Translations under genes and position numbers: made by a program
Shown: piece by piece, positions 41,395 to 48,829 of the stretch
How the letters are laid out: the number at the start of each line of letters is the position of its first letter
How positions within the stretch are numbered: the first letter of the stretch is position 1
The notes under the pieces: generated by a model
The model's input: the letters and a program-made list of their open reading frames with translations, nothing else
What the model was told of the DNA's origin: nothing
The model's database searches: none
DNA from: Paractinoplanes rishiriensis
GTDB lineage: Bacteria > Actinomycetota > Actinomycetes > Mycobacteriales > Micromonosporaceae
DNA length: 64,000 nt
Direction: 5' to 3'
Assembly (NCBI RefSeq): GCF_016862375.1
Contig: NZ_BOMV01000066.1
Location: 1 to 64,000 of the forward strand

Positions 41395-42567
41395 ATGCCC
41401 ACTCCCGGACTGGACGGGTACACCCCGCCGTGGCAGCTGCCGGAGCACGACGACCTGGCCGAGCTCGCCCGTGACTTCTTCACCAAAGAGGTGCTGCCGC
41501 ACGCCGGCCGGCTCGAGCGGCAGGGCCACCCCGACCGCGACCACTACCGGCGCGCCGGCGAGCTGGGGCTGCTCGGTCTCAGCGTGCCGGAGGAGTACGG
41601 CGGCGGGGGCGGCAACTTCACCCACGAGGCGGTGCTGATCCACGAGCAGACCACCTGCGGCGAGGGCAGCCTGGGCCTGGCCGTGCACAGCGGCATCGTG
41701 ACCGGCTACCTGGCGGCGTACGGCACCGCGGAGCAGAAGCGGCGCTGGCTGCCCGGCCTCGCGAGCGGCGAGCTGATCGGCGCGATCGCGATGACCGAGC
41801 CGGGCGGCGGCTCCGACCTGCAGTCGCTGCGCACCCGGGCCGTGCCGGACGGCGACGACTACCTGGTCACCGGCTCCAAGACGTTCATCACCAACGGTGG
41901 CCTGGCCGACCTGGTGATCATGGCGGTCAAGACCGACACCAGCCAGGGCGCGGGCGGCATCAGCCTGCTGGTGTGCGAGGTGGCCGGCGACCCGCCCGGG
42001 TTCCGCCGCGGCCGGCTGATCGGCAAGATCGGCCTGCACGCGAACGACACCGCCGAGCTGTTCTTCGACGACTTCCGGGTGCCGGCCGCGAACCTGCTCG
42101 GCGGCCCGGACGCGGTGGGCACCGGCTTCTTCCAGATGATGCGGCAACTGCCGCAGGAGCGCCTGGTCATCGGGGTGGGTGCGGTCGCTGCCATGCAGCG
42201 GGCGGTCGATCTCACGGTCGCGTACGCGAAGGAGCGCACCGCGTTCGGCAAGCCCCTGCTCGGCCACCAGAACACCCGGATGGTCCTGGCCGACTGCGTC
42301 ACCCGTACCCGTGCCTCCCGGGTTTTCCTGGACGACTGCATCACCCGGCACGTTCGCGGTGAACTGGACGTGGCGACCGCCGCGATGGCCAAGCTCTGGC
42401 TCACCGAGGGACAGTGCGAGGTGGTGGACCGCTGCCTGCAGATCTTCGGGGGCTACGGCTACACCACCGAGTACCCGATCGCCCGGATGTACGCCGACGC
42501 CCGGGTCCAGAAGATCTACGGCGGCACGAACGAGATCATGAAGGAGCTGATCGCCCGTGTCCTCTGA
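41395..42567 (+). CDS. acyl-CoA dehydrogenase
   Basis: A 390-residue FAD enzyme for the first step of beta-oxidation. Landmarks are VPEEYGGGGGNFT, the FAD/substrate segments IAMTEPGGGSDLQ and SKTFITNGGLADL, FGGYGYTTEYPIARMY and the catalytic glutamate in YGGTNEIMKEL near the end. GGAAGAG stands eight bases before the ATG at 41395; an ATG 27 bases earlier has no ribosome site. It opens a four-gene operon with overlapping ends. Confidence 0.9.
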   Translation: MPTPGLDGYTPPWQLPEHDDLAELARDFFTKEVLPHAGRLERQGHPDRDHYRRAGELGLLGLSVPEEYGGGGGNFTHEAVLIHEQTTCGEGSLGLAVHSGIVTGYLAAYGTAEQKRRWLPGLASGELIGAIAMTEPGGGSDLQSLRTRAVPDGDDYLVTGSKTFITNGGLADLVIMAVKTDTSQGAGGISLLVCEVAGDPPGFRRGRLIGKIGLHANDTAELFFDDFRVPAANLLGGPDAVGTGFFQMMRQLPQERLVIGVGAVAAMQRAVDLTVAYAKERTAFGKPLLGHQNTRMVLADCVTRTRASRVFLDDCITRHVRGELDVATAAMAKLWLTEGQCEVVDRCLQIFGGYGYTTEYPIARMYADARVQKIYGGTNEIMKELIARVL

Positions 42568-43771
42568 GGCGTTCGTGTACGACGCGGTGCGCACCCCGCG
42601 AGGCCGTGGAAAGGAGAGCGGCGCCCTGCACGGCGTCAAACCGATCTCGCTGGTCACCGGCCTGATCGACGCGCTGCGCGAGCGGCACCCCGGGCTCGAC
42701 CCGCAGGCGATCGACGACCTGGTGCTGGGCATCGTGACCCCGATCGGCGAGCAGGGCGGCGACCTCCCCCGCGCCGCCGCGCTGCTGGCCGGCCTGCCGG
42801 ACACCGTGGCCGGGGTGCAGCTCAACCGCTTCTGCGGCTCCGGCCTGGAGGCGGTCAACCAGGCGGCGGCCCGCATCCGCTCGGGCTGGGAGCACGTGAT
42901 CCTGGCCGGCGGCGTGGAGTCGATGTCGCGCAACCCGATGGGCTCGGACGGCGGCGCCTGGTTCCTCGATCCGGAGACCGCGCTGGCCACCGGTTTTGTG
43001 CCGCAGGGAATCAGCGCCGACCTGATCGCCACGATCGAGGGCTTCACCCGCGACGACGTGGACGGGTACGCGCTGCAGTCGCAGGACCGGGCAGCCAAGG
43101 CGATCGCGGCCGGCCACTTCGCGCGTTCGATCGTGCCGGTGCGCGACCCGAACGGCCTAGATATCCTGGCCGTCGACGAGCACCCGCGCCCGGACAGCAG
43201 CCGCCCGGGCCTGGCCAAGCTGCGGCCGTCGTTCGCCGGGGTCGGCGAGGCGGCCGGCTTCGACGCGGTGGCGCTGCAGAAATACCACTGGGTCGAGCGG
43301 ATCGAGCACGTGCACCACGCCGGCAACTCGTCCGGCATCGTGGACGGCGCCGCGCTCGTGGTGATCGGCTCGGAGCGGGCCGGCGAGCGGATGGGCCTCA
43401 CCCCGCGGGCCCGGATCGCCTCGGCGGCGGTGACCGGCGCCGACCCGACCATCATGCTGACCGGCCCGATCCCGGCCACCCGCAAGGCCCTGGAGATCGC
43501 CGGGCTCACCCCGGCCGACATCGACCTCTTCGAGATCAACGAGGCGTTCGCCGCGGTGGTCCTCAAGTACGTCCGCGACCTTGGCCTCGACCCGGAGATC
43601 GTGAACGTCAACGGCGGCGCCATCGCACTCGGCCACCCGCTCGGCGCCACCGGGGCGATGCTGCTCGGCACCGCGCTCGACGAGTTGGAACGGCGCGACC
43701 TGCGGCGGGCCGTGGTCACCCTGTGCATCGGCGGCGGCATGGGCGTCGCGACCGTCATCGAGAGGCCATAA
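42557..43771 (+). CDS. acetyl-CoA C-acyltransferase (thiolase)
   Basis: A 404-residue thiolase. The acyl-accepting cysteine is in LNRFCGSGLEAV (about residue 91), the base histidine in NVNGGAIALGHPLGATG and the second cysteine in LCIGGGMGVA. It cleaves 3-ketoacyl-CoA in the last step of beta-oxidation, or runs in reverse. The GTG start overlaps the dehydrogenase end by 11 bp. Length and motifs are fully typical. Confidence 0.92.
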   Translation: MSSEAFVYDAVRTPRGRGKESGALHGVKPISLVTGLIDALRERHPGLDPQAIDDLVLGIVTPIGEQGGDLPRAAALLAGLPDTVAGVQLNRFCGSGLEAVNQAAARIRSGWEHVILAGGVESMSRNPMGSDGGAWFLDPETALATGFVPQGISADLIATIEGFTRDDVDGYALQSQDRAAKAIAAGHFARSIVPVRDPNGLDILAVDEHPRPDSSRPGLAKLRPSFAGVGEAAGFDAVALQKYHWVERIEHVHHAGNSSGIVDGAALVVIGSERAGERMGLTPRARIASAAVTGADPTIMLTGPIPATRKALEIAGLTPADIDLFEINEAFAAVVLKYVRDLGLDPEIVNVNGGAIALGHPLGATGAMLLGTALDELERRDLRRAVVTLCIGGGMGVATVIERP

Positions 43772-45792
43772 TGAGCGGCAAACACAGCATGATCCGTTAC
43801 GAGCGGGAACCCGACGGCATCGTCACCTTGACCATGGACGACCCGGATCAGTCGGCCAACACCATGAATCCGGCGTACGTCAAAGCCATGAGCGCCACGC
43901 TCGACCGGCTCGAGGCCGAGCGCGACGACGTCACCGGCGTGATCCTGACCAGCGCCAAGACCACCTTCTTCGCGGGCGGCGACCTGCCGATGATGAGCCG
44001 CGCCACCAGCGACGACGCGCCCGCGCTGTTCGGCCTGCTGACGACCATCAAGCGCGACCTGCGCCGGTTGGAGACGTACGGGCGGCCGGTCGTCGCCGCG
44101 GTCAACGGCGCCGCGCTCGGCGGCGGCCTGGAGATCGCGCTGGCCTGCCACCACCGGATCGCGCTCGACGCCAAGGGCACCCGGCTCGGCTTCCCCGAGG
44201 TGACGCTGGGGCTGCTGCCCGGCGCCGGCGGAGTCACCCGGACCGTCCGGATGCTCGGTCTCGCCCCGGCGCTGACCACCTGGCTGCTCACCGGCCGCCG
44301 GTTCAAGCCCGCCGACGCCAGGGACAACGGCCTGGTCGACGACCTGGCCGGCAGCGGCGCCGAACTGCTGGCCAAGGCCCGCGAGTGGATCATCACGAAT
44401 CCCGGCGCCGCACAGCCGTGGGACCGGCCCAGCTACCGGATCCCCGGCTTCTCCCAGCAGAAAGCGCAACTGCCGGCCTTTGCCGCCACCCTGCGCAAGC
44501 AGCTCAAGGGCAACCGGCTGCCGGCCCCCGAGGCGATCCTGGCCACCGCGGTCGAGGGCACCCAGGTCGACTTCGCGACCGCCCAGCTGATCGAGACCCG
44601 GCGGCTGATCACGCTGCTCACCGGCCGGATCGCCAAGAACATGATGGGTGCGCTGTTCTTCGACATGCGGGCCGTCAACGGCGGCCTGGCCCGGCCCGCC
44701 GCCGAGGTGCTCCCGGCCACGAAGGTCGCGGTGCTCGGCGCCGGGATGATGGGCGCCGGGATCGCCGCCGCCTGCGCCCGGGCCGGTCTCGAGGTCGTCG
44801 TCAAGGACACGACGCCGGAGCTGGCCGCCCGCGCCGCCGTGCCGGGGCTGCCGATCACCACCACCGCCGACGTGGCCGACCTGCGCGGCTGCGACGTGGT
44901 GATCGAGGCGGTCTTCGAGGACCCGGCTCTCAAGGCGCAGGTGTTCGCCGAGGTCGAACCGGTGCTGGCGCCCGGTGCGCTGCTCGCCTCCAACACGTCC
45001 ACGCTGCCGATCACCGGCCTCGCCGGGTCGGTGCGCCGGCCCGCCGACTTCATCGGCATGCACTTCTTCTCCCCGGTCGGCAAGATGCCGCTGCTGGAGA
45101 TCGTGGTCGGCGAGCAGACCCGGGACGAGGCCGTGGCCCGCGCGTTCGACCTGGGCCGGCGGATCGGCAAGACCCCGATCGTGGTGAACGACGGGCGCGG
45201 CTTTTTCACCAGCCGGGTGATCGGCAAGTTCATCGACGAGGCCATCGGGATGCTCGCCGAGGGAGTGCCGGCCGCGTCGATCGAGCAGGCCGCGCTCCAG
45301 GCCGGCTACCCGACCGGCCCGCTGGCGCTGGCCGACGAGGTGAGCATCGTCCTGGTGCAGTGGATCCGGCGGCAGTACGAGGCGGCGACCGGCGACGCGT
45401 TCGAGCGACAGCCCTCGCACGAGCTGGTGGACGCGATGGTCGACAAGCACGACCGGCCGGGCCGGGCCGCCGGGCGGGGCTTTCACACGTACGCCGAAGG
45501 GAGGCGCACCGGCCTCTGGGACGGCCTCGCCGAGCTGGCCACCCCCGCGGGCCGCGCCGTGCCTTTCGCCGACCTGCAGGACCGGTTCCTGTTCGCCGAG
45601 GCCCTGGACGCGTTGCGCTGCCTCGACGAGGGCGTGCTGCGGACCGCCGAGGACGGCAACGTCGGGTCGATCCTGGGCATCGGCTTCCCGGCCTGGACCG
45701 GCGGCGTGCTCCGGTTCGCCGACCAGCATGAAAACTTCGCGAAACGCGCGGCGGAACTGGCGGAGCGCTACGGCGAGAGGTTCGCCGCATGA
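43771..45792 (+). CDS. FadB/FadJ-like enoyl-CoA hydratase/3-hydroxyacyl-CoA dehydrogenase fusion
   Basis: A 673-residue bifunctional enzyme for the middle two steps of beta-oxidation. Residues 1-190 are a crotonase domain (FFAGGDLPMM, NGAALGGGLEIALAC, FPEVTLGLLPGAGG with both catalytic glutamates). From about residue 315 comes the NAD-binding dehydrogenase domain (VAVLGAGMMGAGIAAACARAG, then IGMHFFSPVGKMPLLEIV and GFFTSRVI). The C-terminal helical domain closes it. Start and upstream stop share a base (TAATG). Confidence 0.92.
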   Translation: MSGKHSMIRYEREPDGIVTLTMDDPDQSANTMNPAYVKAMSATLDRLEAERDDVTGVILTSAKTTFFAGGDLPMMSRATSDDAPALFGLLTTIKRDLRRLETYGRPVVAAVNGAALGGGLEIALACHHRIALDAKGTRLGFPEVTLGLLPGAGGVTRTVRMLGLAPALTTWLLTGRRFKPADARDNGLVDDLAGSGAELLAKAREWIITNPGAAQPWDRPSYRIPGFSQQKAQLPAFAATLRKQLKGNRLPAPEAILATAVEGTQVDFATAQLIETRRLITLLTGRIAKNMMGALFFDMRAVNGGLARPAAEVLPATKVAVLGAGMMGAGIAAACARAGLEVVVKDTTPELAARAAVPGLPITTTADVADLRGCDVVIEAVFEDPALKAQVFAEVEPVLAPGALLASNTSTLPITGLAGSVRRPADFIGMHFFSPVGKMPLLEIVVGEQTRDEAVARAFDLGRRIGKTPIVVNDGRGFFTSRVIGKFIDEAIGMLAEGVPAASIEQAALQAGYPTGPLALADEVSIVLVQWIRRQYEAATGDAFERQPSHELVDAMVDKHDRPGRAAGRGFHTYAEGRRTGLWDGLAELATPAGRAVPFADLQDRFLFAEALDALRCLDEGVLRTAEDGNVGSILGIGFPAWTGGVLRFADQHENFAKRAAELAERYGERFAA

Positions 45793-46865
45793 GCGGGCCG
45801 CTCGACGGGATCCGGGTGGTCGAGCTGGCCGGTCTCGCGCCCGGGCCGTTCGGCTGCATGATCCTCGCCGACCTCGGCGCCGACGTCGTGCGGATCGACC
45901 GGCCCACCCCCGGCGGTCTGGTCTCGCCGCCCGGGCCGCTCGACCGGGGCCGCCGCACGGTCACCCTCGACCTCAAGACCTCCGCCGGCGTGGCCGGGCT
46001 GTTGCGCCTGATCAGCCGCGCCGACGTGCTGGTCGAGGGCTACCGGCCGGGTGTCGCCGAGCGTCTCGGGTTCGGGCCGGAGACCTGCGAAAAGATCAAC
46101 CCCAGGCTGGTGTACGCACGAATCACCGGCTGGGGTCAGGACGGGCCGATGGCCGACCGCGCCGGGCACGACATCGACTACATCGCGCTCTCCGGCCTGC
46201 TGGAACCGCTCGGGCGGGCCGGTGAACGCCCGCACGCGCCGCTGAACGTCCTCGGCGACTTCGCGGGCGGCGGCATGCTGCTGGTGATCGGGGTGCTCGG
46301 CGCGCTGCTGGAACGGGCGCGCTCCGGCCGCGGGCAGGTGGTCGACGCCGCGATGGTGGACGGCTCGGCCCTGCTCAGCGCGTTCCTGCACGGCATGCTG
46401 GCGAACGGCCTGTGGGCGCACCCGCGTGGCGAGAACACCCTGGACGGCGGCGCGCCGTTCTATGACACGTACCGGACCAAAGATCTTGGTTTTGTCGCCG
46501 TCGGCGCCCTGGAACCGGCCTTCTACGCCGCGCTGCTCGACGGGCTCGGCCTGGCCGGCGCCGACCTGCCCGCACAGTACGACCGGGACGGCTGGCCGGA
46601 GCTGCGGAAACGGTTCACCGAGCGGTTCGCCGAGCGCACCCGGGACGAGTGGGCGGCCACGTTCGCCGGCTCGGACGCCTGCGTGGCGCCGGTCCTCTCC
46701 CCCGCCGAGGCGCCGGACCACCCGCACAACCGGGCCCGCGCGGCGTTCGTCGAGGTGGACGGCGCACCGCAGCCGGCACCCGCGCCCCGCTTCGGCCGGA
46801 CCCCGCCGGACGTGCCGCGCCCGGCCGCCGGGACCACCGTCGACCAGATACTGACCAGCTGGTAA
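45789..46865 (+). CDS. CaiB/BaiF CoA-transferase family, alpha-methylacyl-CoA racemase-like
   Basis: A 358-residue family III CoA-transferase-fold protein that closely resembles alpha-methylacyl-CoA racemases (MCR/AMACR): VVELAGLAPGPFGCMILADLGADVVRID split at the start, EGYRPGVAERLGFGP, and the catalytic His and Asp in GHDIDYIALSG and NVLGDFAGGG. Racemisation of 2-methylacyl-CoAs lets beta-oxidation handle branched chains, which suggests this operon degrades branched or isoprenoid acids. ATGA overlap couples it to the preceding gene. Confidence 0.88.
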   Translation: MSGPLDGIRVVELAGLAPGPFGCMILADLGADVVRIDRPTPGGLVSPPGPLDRGRRTVTLDLKTSAGVAGLLRLISRADVLVEGYRPGVAERLGFGPETCEKINPRLVYARITGWGQDGPMADRAGHDIDYIALSGLLEPLGRAGERPHAPLNVLGDFAGGGMLLVIGVLGALLERARSGRGQVVDAAMVDGSALLSAFLHGMLANGLWAHPRGENTLDGGAPFYDTYRTKDLGFVAVGALEPAFYAALLDGLGLAGADLPAQYDRDGWPELRKRFTERFAERTRDEWAATFAGSDACVAPVLSPAEAPDHPHNRARAAFVEVDGAPQPAPAPRFGRTPPDVPRPAAGTTVDQILTSW

Positions 46866-46906
46866 CCATTCCTCAGGACGGACCGCCGGCGGCCGATCCG
46901 ACGGGG

Positions 46907-47947
46907 GTGACAGCGTTGACCGACCCCCTGCTGCGCCGCCGGCGGACCATCGAGTTCGCCGCGCTGCTGATCCGTGGCGGCGGCATGGTGTCCACCGTGC
47001 TCTACCTGACCGGCGCCATGAACGGCATGGACGGACCGACCCCGCCCGAGCTGCGGATGTTGTGCCTGGTGTCGGTCGTGCTGATGGTCGTCGCGAACGT
47101 GTTCGCCGGGATCAACTACCGCCGCCCGACCGGGCCGCAGTACCACACGCTCAGCGTCGCCCAGGTGGCGCTGGACGCGGTGGGCGTCACCGGCAGCGTG
47201 ATCTGGATCCAGGGCTTCAACGGGCAGACCGCCTGGCCCACTCTGATGATCCCGATCGTGGTGGCGGCGCTGCGGCACCGGCTGCCCGGCGCGCTGCTGG
47301 TGTGGGCGTTCACCTGGGGGGCGTTCGCGCTCGGCATGCACCTGATCCACAACCCGGCGGTGCGGCCCGGCGAGGTGGCCACCGCGTTCGTGATCAACCT
47401 GGCCATCGCGGCCCTGTGCGGCGTGCAGGGCACCGCCTTCTCCCGGCAGCTGCAGGAGCTCGAGCAGGTCCGCAGCGCGCTGCAGCACCAGGCCACCCAC
47501 GACCCGCTCACCGGGCTGCCCAACCGGGACTGTCTGGAGGAGTACGCGCGGGAGCAGGACGGCCGGGCGCTGGGCGTGCTGCTGATCGACCTCAACGGCT
47601 TCAAGGACGTCAACGACACGCTCGGGCACGCGGCCGGCGACCGGCTGCTCCAGGAGGTGGGCCGGCGACTGGCCGGTGGCCTGCGCGACGGCGACATGGC
47701 CGGCCGGATCGGCGGCGACGAGTTCATCGTGCTGCTGCCCGGCGCCTCCGCGGACGCCACGTCCGAGGTGGCCGGCCGGCTGCGCACCGCGATCGGCAAG
47801 CCGGTCGACCTCGGCGGCGAACCGCTCCGGGTGGGCGCCAGCATCGGCGTCTGCACCCGCGCCGACGGCGACCCGGCCGACCTGGCCGCGCTGGCAGTGA
47901 TCGCGGACGCCGCCATGTACCGCGAAAAGGCCGTCTCCCGCGGCTGA
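46907..47947 (+). CDS. membrane diguanylate cyclase (GGDEF)
   Basis: A protein of about 346 residues with six predicted membrane helices in residues 20-185 (LMVVANVFAGI, WPTLMIPIVVAALRH, LLVWAFTWGAFALGMHLI), a short coiled coil, then a GGDEF domain opening DPLTGLPNRDCLEE and carrying an intact active site GRIGGDEFIVLLP. It should make c-di-GMP. No EAL domain or inhibitory RxxD-containing site is obvious next to GGDEF. Start uncertain: GTG at 46907, or TTG at 46916 which has GGGGG eight bases ahead. Confidence 0.87.
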   Translation: MTALTDPLLRRRRTIEFAALLIRGGGMVSTVLYLTGAMNGMDGPTPPELRMLCLVSVVLMVVANVFAGINYRRPTGPQYHTLSVAQVALDAVGVTGSVIWIQGFNGQTAWPTLMIPIVVAALRHRLPGALLVWAFTWGAFALGMHLIHNPAVRPGEVATAFVINLAIAALCGVQGTAFSRQLQELEQVRSALQHQATHDPLTGLPNRDCLEEYAREQDGRALGVLLIDLNGFKDVNDTLGHAAGDRLLQEVGRRLAGGLRDGDMAGRIGGDEFIVLLPGASADATSEVAGRLRTAIGKPVDLGGEPLRVGASIGVCTRADGDPADLAALAVIADAAMYREKAVSRG

Positions 47948-48008
47948 ATCTGGATTTGTTTCGTGTTTCACCGTTCCCGGGACGAATGTCTTCGTACGGT
48001 CGATAACC

Positions 48009-48782
48009 GTGCCGAAAAGAATTCTGGTTGTGCTGCTCCTCGTACCCCTGCTTGTTCTTGGTTGGTCCCGGCCGGCGATGGCCGCCAAGGTGTGGCACGT
48101 GGTGGCGCCCGGTGAGACGTTGCGGAGTATCGCGCGCACCTACGGCGTCAGCGTGACCGACCTGGTGCGCTGGAACCAGATCACCGCCGCGTACCCGGTG
48201 CAGGTCGACGCGACGCTGCGGCTGACCCCGCCGGCCCGGCCCCTGCCCGACTGGGCGACCCGGGTCGAACCGGTCACCCCCGGCATGGTCAACTGGAACG
48301 CCCGGCAGGGCTGCCCGGTGGCGCCGGCCCACCTGCGCCGCGTCTGGGTCCGCTACATCGACCTGCAGGGCAACGCCCACAACGGCAGCGTGATCGTCCG
48401 CCGCGACGTGGTCACCCGGGTGCAGCGCATCTTCCGCACGCTCTACCACTGGCGCTTCCGGATCATGGCGATGGCCCCGATGTCGGTGAACATGCCCGGC
48501 TGGAAGGACATGGGCATCGTGACGGCCGGCTACCGGTGCCGCCCGGTGGCCGGCACCAGGATCTGGTCACAGCACGCGTACGGGACGGCGCTCGACATCA
48601 ACCCGCTGCAGAACCCGATGCTGCCGGCGCCAAGCTCCGTCTACGCCAACCGCAGCCGCCACCTGATCGGCATGATCCATGCCGGCGGCGCGGCGCGCGC
48701 GTTCACCTGGAACGGCTACTTCTGGGGCGGCAACTGGCGCAGCGCCAAGGACTACATGCACTTCAGCCTCACCAACAAGTGA
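48009..48782 (+). CDS. secreted LysM-M15 D-Ala-D-Ala carboxypeptidase-like protein
   Basis: A 257-residue exported peptidoglycan-active protein. Residues 1-26 are a signal peptide (ILVVLLLVPLLVLGW, cleavage near AMAA). Residues about 28-76 are a LysM domain (VWHVVAPGETLRSIARTY). The rest is an M15 domain with the zinc residues in SQHAYGTALDINP and DYMHFS. Domain order is opposite to that of the cytoplasmic-looking M15-LysM protein at 28391. It starts with GTG. Confidence 0.85.
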   Translation: MPKRILVVLLLVPLLVLGWSRPAMAAKVWHVVAPGETLRSIARTYGVSVTDLVRWNQITAAYPVQVDATLRLTPPARPLPDWATRVEPVTPGMVNWNARQGCPVAPAHLRRVWVRYIDLQGNAHNGSVIVRRDVVTRVQRIFRTLYHWRFRIMAMAPMSVNMPGWKDMGIVTAGYRCRPVAGTRIWSQHAYGTALDINPLQNPMLPAPSSVYANRSRHLIGMIHAGGAARAFTWNGYFWGGNWRSAKDYMHFSLTNK

Positions 48783-48793
48783 CCACCGTCCAA

Positions 48794-48823
48794 TTGCGAT
48801 CATGAACGCGGTCCGGCCATGCT
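48794..48823 (+). promoter_or_regulatory. possible promoter of a leaderless transcript
   Basis: TTGCGA (48794-48799), 18-bp spacer, CATGCT (48818-48823), then six bases to the GTG of the TIR gene, which has no ribosome site. Confidence 0.4.
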
Positions 48824-48829
48824 GCCGCG

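Noticed and set aside
41350..45729. Antisense open frame of about 1459 codons opposite the beta-oxidation operon
   Set aside because: Same artefact; no recognisable fold, and it lies exactly opposite well-identified enzymes.
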